A stretch of DNA of 64,000 nt, taken from assembly GCA_016647705.1 (NCBI GenBank), contig CM028329.1:62451231-62515230 (forward strand), in the 5' to 3' direction. The notes under the pieces are model-generated. The model worked only from the letters and a program-made list of their open reading frames with translations, did not search any database and was not told the DNA's origin. The position numbers were made by a program, and so were the translations under genes. This DNA comes from Eucommia ulmoides (lineage: Eukaryota; Streptophyta; Magnoliopsida; Garryales; Eucommiaceae). Numbering within the stretch: position 1 is the stretch's first letter; each line of letters starts with the position of its first letter. Positions 22,233 through 32,900 of this stretch are shown here, piece by piece.

Positions 22233-23510
22233 GAATTTCTTGTTAAATTTAATCACGTGACGACTCATGTGCAAAGGACATTTGTTTTCTTCAAGTTATT
22301 TGGTTTAATGGAATAAAATTATAATTTTATTTCTAATTCTCATTTTCTCGTTTAGTTAAATATGGATTGAAAAACTTTGATTTCATTAGAATAAAAAAAA
22401 AAAAATGACATTCCTTATTGATATGTTATCGAGAGAAAATGTTGTTGGAAATATATGGTGCAGAAATTAATTTGATAATTAAATAATTAATTATTAAATA
22501 ATAAAAATATGAGAAATAAAAAATGAAAGAGATCAAATGTTATTTGTTACATAAACATTTCGCATTAACAGATGACAACATAAGAAGATATAATAAATAT
22601 TTTATAATACAGTCTGATTATACAATACTGAATGAAAAAGTAAGAACAAGATACTTACAGAATTATCGAACAGAATAGAAACAAAAATACGAGAAAAGAG
22701 ATCGAGACAATTGTAGACGATTTCTTCTTAAAAAATTTTTTGCCCTCACTACGGTACTTACGGTTTAAGTGAGTCTTTGCCTCTTAGGATATAATAATTA
22801 AGTAACTACTGGTACCAGTACTGGAAACCAGAAGCTTAACGAACTGTAAATGTTTTGAACTCTCTCAAAAACTCTTAAGAGCAAATGAATTTTTCATGAG
22901 TTTGAAGGAATGCAATGCAAGCTTAGAAAATGTGATGCCTATATGCTGAGAATGCTTGTCTTTTTATAGGGAGCAAAACCAGTAATCGAAGGCATTGAAG
23001 ATATGCTTGAAAGTCCTGAATTAACGTGCAGTAACTCTCTGTAGTTACACACCTGAACAGTTTTCTGGTTTGTAACTTTCAGCAGTTACAAACCAGAAGA
23101 ATCAATCTCTGTTTGGTATGGGATTTTCATATTTTCAATAAAAACATTTCAAGTTCATGCCTAGCATTCCTCGAAACCCCAAGCGCACGCCCAGGACCCG
23201 AGCCCGAGCTCGAGCCCAATGGAATAAAATAGTAATTCTTCTAGTAATTGCTATTATATTTTTCTAATCACACTTACAAGCAAATAAAGATCGTAGAAAT
23301 CCATTCCATTCCGTAAATTTTATCCATTCCAACCAAACGAGGTGTTAACATTAAAAGTCCCATCAAAGGAAGTGCAAAATAGGTGCAAAATAATTGTCAT
23401 TTTAGTTCAAATGCTATCTAAAAATTTACTCAAATTCAAATGTAACACGAAACTTAGAAAATACATATTATTGGTCCCCAACTTGAAAGCTAAAGATCGT
23501 AGTATAAGAA
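22233..23510. repeat. Segmental duplication, copy A
   Basis: About 1.28 kb, repeated at 23782-25056 plus 26312-26445. Shared blocks include AATTTCTTGTTAAATTTAATC, TGTTGGAAATATATGGTG, ATTTCGCATTAACAGATGAC, ATCGAGACAATTGTAGACGA and AACCCCAAGCGCACGCCCAG. The inner TGTTGGAAATATATGG start looks like an LTR, but the flanks outside it are also shared. The duplication therefore copied a whole segment and is not two separate insertions. Confidence 0.85.
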
Positions 23511-23514
23511 AATA

Positions 23515-23781
23515 TTTAGGTTGCGTTTAGGTAAGGAATTTGATAAATCCAAGGAATTTGGGAATTTGATAAATCCAAGAGATTTGTGAAATGAAGGGAT
23601 TTCAAAATCCTGAATTTTAATTTTTTTTTATTTCACAAATTTCTTGTTTGGATATTGTTTGAGTTGAAGTATTTGAACGTGTAATTTATAATTTCCTTGT
23701 TTGGATAGATAAAGTATTTGTAAACAGTATTTTTTCTAATCCCAAATTTCAACAAATTTATGGGTATTAGAACTAAAACAC
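23515..23781. mobile_element. MITE-like spacer between duplication copies
   Basis: Begins TTGCGTTTAGGTAAGGAATT with repeated AATTTGATAAATCCAAG blocks, followed by AAATTTCTTGTTTGGAT-type inverse blocks. It is AT-rich with no coding potential. Related sequence occurs near 27060-27170. Confidence 0.35.
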
Positions 23782-25056
23782 AAATTTCTTGTTAAATTTA
23801 ATCATGTGCAAAGGACATTTGTGTTCTTCAAGTTATTTGGTTTAATGGAATAAAATTATAATTTTATTAATAATTCTCATTTTCTCGTTTAGTTAAACAT
23901 GGACTGAAAAACTTTGATTTCATTAGAATAAAAAATAAAGAAACGGCGTTCCTTAGTTTAAGGAGCAAAAATGATTCTGATTCTATTCTATTGGAATGAT
24001 TTTTTCCACTCTAAAAAAAAATAAAGATTTAAAAATCCCAATAGAAAAATATCAAGAATGCAAATAATTTATATATTATTGATACATTATTCGAGAGAAA
24101 ACGTTGTTGGAAATATATGGTGTAGAAATTAATTTGATAATTAAATAATTAATTATTTAATTATAAGATAATAAGAAATACGAGAAATAAAAATTAAAAA
24201 GATTAAATGTTATTTATTACAGAAACATTTCGCATTAACAGATGACAATATAAGAAGATATAATAAATAATTTATAGTACAACCTGATTATAAAATACTG
24301 AATGAAAAAGCAAGAACAAAATACTTATAAAATTATCGAATCGAAACATAAACAAAAATACTAAAAAAGAGATCGAGACAATTGTAGACGAATTCTTCTT
24401 AAAATAAATTTTGCCCTCGTTACGGTACTTTTGGTTTAAGTGACTCTCTGTCTCTCAGGATATAACAATCAAACAGTTATTGGTACTAGTATTGGAAACC
24501 AAAAGCTTAAAGAAGTGTACATGTTTTTAACTCTCTCAAAAACTCTTAAGAACAAACGATTTTTTCATTAGTTTGAAGAGATGCAATGCAAGCTTAGAAA
24601 ATGTGATGCCTATATGCAAAGAACGCTTGTCTTTTTATAGGGAGCAAAACCAGTAATCGAAGGCATTGAAGATATCCTTGAAAGTCCTGAATTAAGATGC
24701 AGTAACTCTCTGTAATTACACACTTGAACAGTTTTCTGGTTTGTAACTTTCAGCAGTTACAAACCGGAAGAATCAGACTCTGTTTGGTATGGGCTTTTCA
24801 TATTTTCAATAAAAACATTCTAAGTCCATGCCTAGCATTCCTCGAAACCCCAAGCGCACGCCCAGGACCCAAGCCCGAGCTCGAGTCCAATGGAATAAAA
24901 TAGTGATTTTTCTAGTAATCGCTATTATATTTTTCTAAGCACACTTATAAGCAAATAAAGACCGTAAAAATCCATTTCATTCCGTAAATTTTATTCATTC
25001 CAACCAAACGAGGTGTTAACATTAAAAGTCCCATCAAAGGAAGTGCAAAATAGGTG
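23782..25056. repeat. Segmental duplication, copy B (left part)
   Basis: Colinear with copy A, with scattered substitutions and small indels, for example loss of about 11 bp after TTAAATTTAATCA. The match stops after GTGCAAAATAGGTG and resumes at 26312 (TAATTGTCATTTTAGTTC), so this copy is split by a foreign segment of about 1.25 kb. Confidence 0.85.
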
Positions 25057-25337
25057 TAACGTTGCAATGAATCTTAATTTGTGATCAAGGAGGTACCACT
25101 TGGATAAGATAAGTCTGGACCTACATACGTTGTTTGTGTGGACCATAAAACCAAAATTGTATAAATTATCAGACAATGCCAACGGGCACATTTTCCATGC
25201 CAAAGAAGTAAACAAAACAATGCAAAAGAAGACTTGACATAAAATAATAGTACATGTGGTCCACCATTTAACAAATCATTGTACAATGCACATGGTCTTT
25301 AAATTTTGAAATCCAATCTTCTATCCAATCTGTTTGG

Positions 25338-25455
25338 TACAGTAATTTTTTTAAAAAAATTTAATAATTTCGTCAAAAATTTAAAATATTCGCACGTTTT
25401 TTACGTAGTGCACTAATTTTTGATTTCTGAAAAATTACCGTGGCACAAATACTGT
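25338..25455. mobile_element. Short palindromic MITE-like repeat
   Basis: AT-rich foldback with GTAATTTTTTTAAAAAAATT at the left and TTTCTGAAAAATTACCGTG at the right. It is related to the elements near 4735 and 15005, and lies inside the segment that splits copy B. Confidence 0.4.
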
Positions 25456-25477
25456 ATGTGCAAACACTCTTTTATTA

Positions 25478-26208
25478 TAGGAAAAATCGGTGAAAAATTC
25501 ATTTTTTAAGTCTAATTGGTGAAAAATCATTTTGTGTTATTAGGTTTTGATTTAGTCCTTTAAGTTAGATTTTACTTGTGTTTTAATCCTACATTGCAGG
25601 AATTGTAGGGAATCTTTTAGTGAGTACATTCAGTTTTTATAGTGAATTTTGTTACATGTAATTAATGTTAGTTATAATTTCATAATTGTTACATTTCACA
25701 CATATTTGGGTATTTTTAGTTACATGTACTTATATAATATTATTTACATATTACAATTACATATATATGTATAATATTTTGTGACGTAACTGAAAAAAAA
25801 TCAAATTTTTTAGTTAGAAATATGGACTAAAAAACTATATATTATTGAAATATGTAACTGGAAAATATCAAATTTTTTAGTTAGAAATATGGAACTAAAA
25901 AACTATATATTATTGAAATATGTAACTGAAAAATATCAAATTTTTTAGTTAGAGACATATAATTAAAAAGTTACATATTGTTGGAACATGTAACTGAAAA
26001 AAAAATAAAAAAATTAGTTATCTGTAATTAATACAATAATATTACACACAAAATAGTTATATGTAACTGGCGCGTGGTTATTAGGTGAGTAAGGCTTCCG
26101 TCTTTTTTAAACAGATAAGACTAAATCAAAAGTTTTTACCGCATATAGGATTTTTGACCAATTAGAACTTAAATGGAGGACCTCCCACCGATTGTCCCTT
26201 TATTATAT
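25478..26208. mobile_element. MITE with internal triplicated repeat
   Basis: The left end AATCGGTGAAAAATTC with AAGTCTAATTGGTGAAAAAT and the right end, which reads AATCGGTGGGAGGTCC with AAGTTCTAATTGGTCAAAAAT on the minus strand, are inverted repeats. Inside, a unit of about 65 bp (AAATTTTTTAGTTAGARATA, AACTATATATTATTG) is repeated three times at about 25798-25985. It is noncoding and lies within the interruption of duplication copy B. Confidence 0.6.
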
Positions 26209-26311
26209 TAGTCCTAAATTAATTATCATAGCTTTATTTCTATCATAGTCTAAATTAATAAATATGCTTTTAAAAAAATTAATTATATTCTCGCTCGCAC
26301 GTTCATTTTTC

Positions 26312-26445
26312 TTTTAAAAAATAATTGTCATTTTAGTTCAAATGCTACCTAAAAATTTACACAAATTCAAATATGGCACGAAACTGAGAAAATACATATT
26401 ATTGGTCCCCAACCTGAAAACTAAAGATCACCAGTTAGTCGTAGT
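26312..26445. repeat. Segmental duplication, copy B (right part)
   Basis: Matches 23388-23510 of copy A, including AATTGTCATTTTAGTTCAAA and ACATATTATTGGTCCCCAAC. This is the far side of the interruption that begins at 25057. Confidence 0.8.
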
Positions 26446-26473
26446 ACGAGACTTTAGTGATTCTTGACCAGAT

Positions 26474-26661
26474 GTTGTTTGGTATATGTATTTTGACCCA
26501 CTATATTAAATCCTAGTCTTATTAGGAAAATCAAACTCTAACCCTACCAAGTCACTCTTTCCATATAGATTCTATGTATATCTTTGTAAAAATATGTTTT
26601 TTATCTATCGGTATAATCGGTTCATGTTCTCTTAATATTTCGCCTTTTAATTATTCTAACA
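26474..26661 (+). mobile_element. Possible solo LTR
   Basis: Starts TGTTTGGTATATGTATTTTG and ends TTATTCTAACA. It has CTAACCCTACC and TATAGATTCTATG blocks arranged like the copia LTR at 15978. No clear target duplication is visible, so the call is weak. Confidence 0.3.
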
Positions 26662-27486
26662 TTATTTTAGAACCAATAAAAGATTAACCCATCTCGAAAA
26701 ATTGAAAAATTACTTTGGCCGTCAACTTTTACAGTGCACCACATCTGCCAAGCTGCCTACATAAGACATTCAACCTAGTCATTTTACAATGTTAGAGCCA
26801 TGAACATCCACTACTGCGACTATTCCATGTATTGCTGGACCAGGAATCTGTCACCTTAACGCAAGGTCCCCCCCCCCCCCCCCCCCCCACGTTTATTATT
26901 ATGTGAAGGAGAAACTTTGTTTGAAAAATAATATCTCAGATATCTTTAATGAACTTCTAGATAGCTACCATTCAACATCTTTACAAGGTCAGACCTTGGG
27001 TTGGGGTAAAGGATTTCTATCAAGTCCTCTTCTCACAAATCCACAATCTTTTGTTTGGGTTTGTTTAGATTTTCGGAGAAATGAATTTGTCAAATCCCAA
27101 ATTAAGGTCAAAATAGGATTTAGAAATCCCTTTGAGAGAGGTGGAATTTGTCAAATTCTCCCAAGAGAGGATTTCATCTCCTTCGCGATTGCTTCTTCGT
27201 CCTCATCGTCCATCGTCAAGTTTACAGTTGTAGAAATTGTCCATTTCGTTCGTCGTCGTCCTTCGCGACTTCTTCTGTGTCGATTTCTTCTTCGTCGTCA
27301 TCGTCCAATTCCTTCGTCGTCCATCGTCCGATTTAGGGTTGCATAAATTGTCCATTCAACATCTTTTCAATCTGAGAGTTACATAAATTTTCATTTACCA
27401 ATGATTAATTGAACTTTATATTCAGTCAACATTAATTAATTAATTTAATGAAGAGGTCGAACTAGTTTATAAGTTTATAACATTTA
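26662..27486. other. Gene-free interval with poly-C run and TCG-rich stretch
   Basis: A run of 21 C lies at 26868-26888. From about 27180 to 27335 the sequence is rich in TCGTCGTC and TCATCGTCC, which makes long but meaningless open frames. Near 27060-27170 lie MITE-like AATTTGTCAAATCCC blocks. No gene is seen. Confidence 0.5.
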
Positions 27487-27892
27487 TAAAGAGTTGTAGG
27501 TGGTGTTTGGTTAATGTTTCTGTTTTTCTATTTCTAGTAATTTCAGAAATAAAAACATATTTGGTTACGACCATTGTCTTGAAATTGTTTCTTTATTAAT
27601 TTATAAGAACAACACGTTTGGTTGCAACATTTTATTTTTTATTTTCTCCCTTTTAATGTATGGTGGCCAGCAGGATGATAGTGGAAAATAGTTTTGTGGG
27701 AGTGAATAAGAATCAACATCTTTTGGTTTTTAAATTTTTAAGAAATTCAAGAAATACTCCTAAATTACTTCTAAAATTTTGGAAAAAAAAAAAACGTGTT
27801 TGCCAAGTATGTTTATGTATATTAATCTCAAAATTTTAAAAACAAGAACATGAGTTATTAGAGAAGAGAAACATTAACCCAACGGGACCGTA
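27487..27892. mobile_element. MITE with GGTGTTTGGTTAATGTTTC ends
   Basis: The left end GGTGTTTGGTTAATGTTTCT and the right end, which on the minus strand reads GGTCCCGTTGGGTTAATGTTT, form terminal inverted repeats around an AT-rich noncoding core. Immediately beyond it, 27900-27980 and 28149-28215 share an ACTTACCCMTGAAA / TTACACATGCACATTAA block, a local duplication. Confidence 0.5.
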
Positions 27893-28148
27893 AAAATGGA
27901 GACTTACCCATGAAAATCCTTTATTACACATGCACATTAATTAAAAGAAAGGAATAAGGGTAGGGTAGGTAGTATTTAGGAGAATAGAAACAAGAAATAC
28001 GTTTGATTGTAATATTTATTTTTATTTTTTTAAATGGTGATGACTAACGGGATGGTAACGGCTTGTGAGATGATACATAGCGAAATTAATTGTTTTACGA
28101 GAGCGAATAAGGATTAAAATTTTTTTATTCTTAGAATCTTAAAAAATT

Positions 28149-29640
28149 AACTTACCCCTTGAAAGCCATATTACACATGCACATTAAAAGAAAGTGATAG
28201 GGTAAGTAGTAGGTACTTTGTATAGATAAAGTTGGTGACCAATGAGATCAATCAATAAACTGAAATAATGGGAAAGTAGGTTTAGACAGAGTCCAGCTCA
28301 GAGACAAAAGTTGACGGTGCCACCATTACTACCTCATATTATTATAACGTTGTGATACCTTCGTACGCCTCTGCATTAGGATTAGGTGAAAACTTAAATG
28401 AGAAGATTAATTACATTTTAATCTCCTCCTGGCCACATATATATAGTTTCTGTATATATATATATATATACATTGATTATCAACTTACTTTCTTGGTAAT
28501 GTTACATGCATTAAGGATATAACTTAATTTAAAAAGTAAAAAAAATAAAAACAAAAAACAAAAAAAGATATAACTTAATGCAAGCTATTTATTTTTCCAC
28601 AAATACTTGGGGAGAGAATTTTGAATATTAGACTTTCCACTAGGAAAGAACACGATAATCGCTAGCTTATAAGTCTTGAGTTAAAGAATGCAAGCTATAG
28701 GCGTTGTAGTTACAAGTGATACTAATGCCGATATCAGAAGGTAGTACAAGTAGTATTTAATTATTATTATTAGAGTTAATTAAGTACGTTGACGACATCT
28801 CTAATCAGTTAATTCGGTTATGAGACATGCACCCCAATTCTATTTTATTGATAAAAATATTTGTAACGTAATCGTTTTATTTTTAATTTTTTTGTATTTT
28901 GTATTTTTATTTATTTTTTGTATTTTCTACTTTTTATCTCTTTTTTTTTTTCCTTTTATTTTGTATTTTTATTTCATTATTTTTTATGGTGTACGAAAAA
29001 ACAAAAGTAAAAAACTAAAAAATAATTAAAAAATATGAATTCAAAAACAAAAACTAATAAAAAAATTAAATTAAGAAACAAAAACAAACAAAATAACAAA
29101 AACAGATTTTTTTTCTAAAATTTAAATTTTTTTCTTTTTTGTTTTGTTTTTGTTTTTATTTTCTGATTTTTTATTTTATAGTTTGTTACTTTTGATTTTT
29201 TTTACTTTAAACACTATACACAAAAAATAAAAAATAAAAATCAAACAAATAAAATAAAAAATACGAAACAAAATTAAAAAATAAAATATATAAAGAGAGA
29301 GGAAAAAAAAATTAAAAAAATAAAAATAAATTATGATGTTACAAGTTTATTATTATCAACAAAATATAATAAAAGTTGTTTTAAATATTATTCAAATTAT
29401 ATGAGATGTTTTCCACATAAAGCTAAATGAGAGAGTGTTGTACGCATATAATTCAGATTAATTAATACCTAATATAATATGTTATGAATGGTTAGTGAAT
29501 TTGTACAACTAACCTAATATATTAGTCTTAATTCGGGGGAGATATCTACACAAATAAAGGACAAATCTCATAATCAAGAAGTGTTACTCCGGTTGGTAAG
29601 AAAATATATATATATATATATTTGTCAATCAAGGTACAAC
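28149..29640. repeat. Lipoxygenase upstream segment, duplicated at 55192-56694
   Basis: The segment matches 55192-56694 nearly base for base over about 1.45 kb. Shared blocks include CTTACCCCTTGAAAGCCATA, ACAGAGTCCAGCTCAGAGAC and CACCCCAATTCTATTTTA, a large A/T-only inverted array, GAGATGTTTTCCACATAAAG and TTCGGGGGAGATATCTACAC. It ends at ATCAAGGTACAAC, about 280 bp before the LOX start codon, so it may contain distal LOX regulatory DNA. Short ORFs in it are low-complexity. Confidence 0.9.
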
Positions 29641-29861
29641 TCTACTGAAGAACACTTAAGAAATTAAATCTTAAATTTAATTATGAATGTATTAGGTCAA
29701 TGTGAAAGAATGCACATTAAAGATCTGATTAGTTGAAGTCCGTGTATGATTTGGATGCACGTTATCTCTTGAAATTTCCTCACACAATTATTCATGTTTC
29801 ACGTGCAATTTCTTCATAATTGACCATATGAAATGAAAGTGGTGCGCGCTGGGCAACGTTC

Positions 29862-29875
29862 TATTATATATATAG
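29862..29875 (+). promoter_or_regulatory. Probable LOX TATA box
   Basis: TATTATATATATAG lies about 50-60 bp before the lipoxygenase ATG at 29924, at a plausible core-promoter position with a short A-rich leader. No transcript evidence is available. Confidence 0.45.
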
Positions 29876-29923
29876 CAAGCACTCTAATTGAATTAGTACA
29901 AGGGAAAAAAAAAAAAATTAAAA

Positions 29924-32900
29924 ATGTTGAAGGCCGGAGGAAATTATGCAGCAACGGTACTCCCATGGCACCACAGGCCATTGATCTTCTCTTCCATTCA
30001 CAACAACTACTCCTCATTCCCATGCACGAGCACCGGCAACAACAGTAAAGTAGTACTTGGCCGTCTTTCTCGTAATAATAATCCCGCCGGCGGCATTATT
30101 AGAGCTTCCGCAGCTCAACAAGCGGCCGCAACAACTACTCCGGCGAGTTCGGTGACTGTGAAGGTGGTGGTTACCGTCCAAGTCACCGTCGCAGGCTTCC
30201 TCACCAACCTCGGCTTTTCCCGCGGCCTCGACGACATCAAAGATCTGCTAGGCAAAAGCCTCCTCTTGGAGCTCGTCGCTGCTGAACTTGATCCCAGTAA
30301 GTAGCTAAGCTATAAGTACTTATATATATATATATATATATTTGATTTATATAATGATGATGATCGATGATGTGCATGAACTGGGAAGAGACGGGGATTG
30401 AGAAAGAAACAGTGAAGGGGTATGCGCACAAGACGAGCGAAGACAAGGATGAGGTGAAGTACGAGTCTGATTTTGTGATTCCCGACGAGTTTGGGGAGAT
30501 CGGAGCGGTGTTGGTAGAGAACGAGCACCACAAGGAGATGTACCTGAAGCAAATCTCCATCGACGGTCTTCCCAGTGGAACCCTAAACTTCACCTGCAAC
30601 TCCTGGGTTCATTCCAAGTCTAATAACCCTCTGAAGAGAATCTTCTTCTCCAATAAGGTTTGAATTTTCTTTTTTCCACTCAATCTCACAATAATAAATT
30701 GAAGCGAATCATCGTTTCAGAAACCATTACGAATATCAATAAAAAAAAACACAAATAAAATACGACAGAGAAAAAAAATCAAATACAAAAGACGATAAGA
30801 TGATTCGTTGTAGAAAAACCAAATCAAAGTTGGGCGGAAGGCAAAACTTTACAAAAATTATAGTTGTAAGGACGCCGGATCTGTATAAACATCAGATTTG
30901 TGCGAATGTCGGAATCGTATGGATGCCAAAAAATCCTTGATCGTTGTGGCTGAAATTAAATTTTATTTCGTGGGATTAGGTTTTTGATACCATGTGAGGT
31001 TTTGAAATTAGCAACCGAAAATGTTTTATTTTTGGTTTTGGGATAGTAACCGTGAAACCGATTCACAAAATGGAATTACGTAACCGAACCGTGTGACCGA
31101 TATTTTAGATATATTTTTATGACATATATACCCTCACTTTTTTATATATTTATAGTTTAACTCCTAATATATATATATTATTTATATTTTAATCCCTCCT
31201 ATATATATATGCGCGTGTGAAGGTTAGTTTTGTGATTTGTTTTTGTTTTTTGAAATTTATGTTTTATATTTTAATTATATCGTTGTTTATATATAAAAAA
31301 CAACGGTCAGCTGTTTCGCGGTTTTGGTTATTTATTTTTTAAATTGAAAAATCTCAAATGGTTTTGCGGTTTTGGTTTTGTTTTTTTTGATTAAATTAAA
31401 AAAATTTAAATGATTTCGCGGTTTTAGTTTTGATTTTGTATAAAAAGTTAAATGGTTTTATTTTAAAATTGTTTTAAAAAAAAACCGATGCTTTTGATTG
31501 CCGTTTTGGTTTAATATATATGTCTAATAATTTTGGTTTTGAACCATGACATCCCTACTTGAATTCAAGTATTGCCCATCAACCACTCATAAATTAATTT
31601 CATCCCCTGAATTGTATACCATATAATCTACTAGTAAGATGTTAGAGCCACATATTAGAACAGTACTGCAATCCATTCATTTGTAAGATGTTGTCCTGCT
31701 CTACATGCATGTGGTCCTTTTTGACAGCTATACGTTCAGGCAAACAATTCCACGCCTCAAGCTCAGTGGACTACAATAAGTTGTCTGAAAAAATCCAATA
31801 CGTCGGAGAAAATTATGATCAAATACATCTAAAGAAATATTTTTCATTTGTTTTCCTCGTATCCTTCTCATGAAAATTAGTTCAATAAATAAATAAACTT
31901 TCTTAAAAACCAAAAAATAAAAATAAAAATCTGAGAAAATTTATATAAAGAAATTCTAGTCCACTAAAATATAAACATCAAAGGAATAAAAAACAAATAT
32001 TTTTTTACAAGGCCCAGGAACAAATTCACTGTTGTATGGTTGACCGGCGATTACTAGTTATTCCAGCTTCATGCAGGCGAGTTGCAACCTACAATCCAAA
32101 CTGAGGGCGGGTTTTGGAGTTAGTTCACCCTCGCGGGATCGTGACCCTTAGTTCCGTGGCAGGTTTCCTTAAATCATAATTTTTCTTTCGACGCTCTCTT
32201 TTTACATAGGCAAAGAAGTTCCGTGTTCCCTAGTGAATTAACTAATTTTTTTTACTTAATAAATGGATATAAAGGAGACAAAAAAGGTAGCACGACCAAG
32301 GCGAGCCAAGTTAAGAATGGCGGAGGAAGCTTCCTATAGGTATACTGGATGAGTCACTGGTGAAATAGCAAATAAAATATTAAAAAGTTCAGTGAACTAT
32401 TGAAGCTATCAATGCGCTTGATCCAAAATTACTTTTATTCTCTTGATTTTTAAAAGTAATCACAATAAAAAAAAAAAAAAAAGTATTTAAAACATACATG
32501 AACAAACCATGTCTTAATTTATTTTTTTATATATTCTATAACAATTATTTTTCAGCTAAATTGCACTGTGCATGCTTCATGTTCGAATGATGTGCTCCCC
32601 AGTGTTTTCAATTGTTAAAGCGACAATATGTACATCATTGAAGAAATTTTTTAGTTAACAAATTAAAATGTTTAAAGAGATGCACTTGTTGCTACTCTAG
32701 CAATCAAAATAATTGGCTGGACTAATTAGAGATAAAATTCAAATTTTATAGAGTACATTGCAAATATTAGAACATTAGGGGAAGCAGTGAGATGTCACTC
32801 GAATATTTGGGGGGGAAAGTGTAATTTTTTACTATCATTTTGTAACTTCCGTTAGTTGGTTACAGTCATACCTACCATCGGAAACACCAAGTGGAGTGCA

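Noticed and set aside
26903-27346. A 147-codon + strand frame rich in Ser and Arg
   Set aside because: Its second half is a TCGTCGTC/TCATCGTCC simple repeat, its start lies beside a poly-C run, and it has no homology I recognise.
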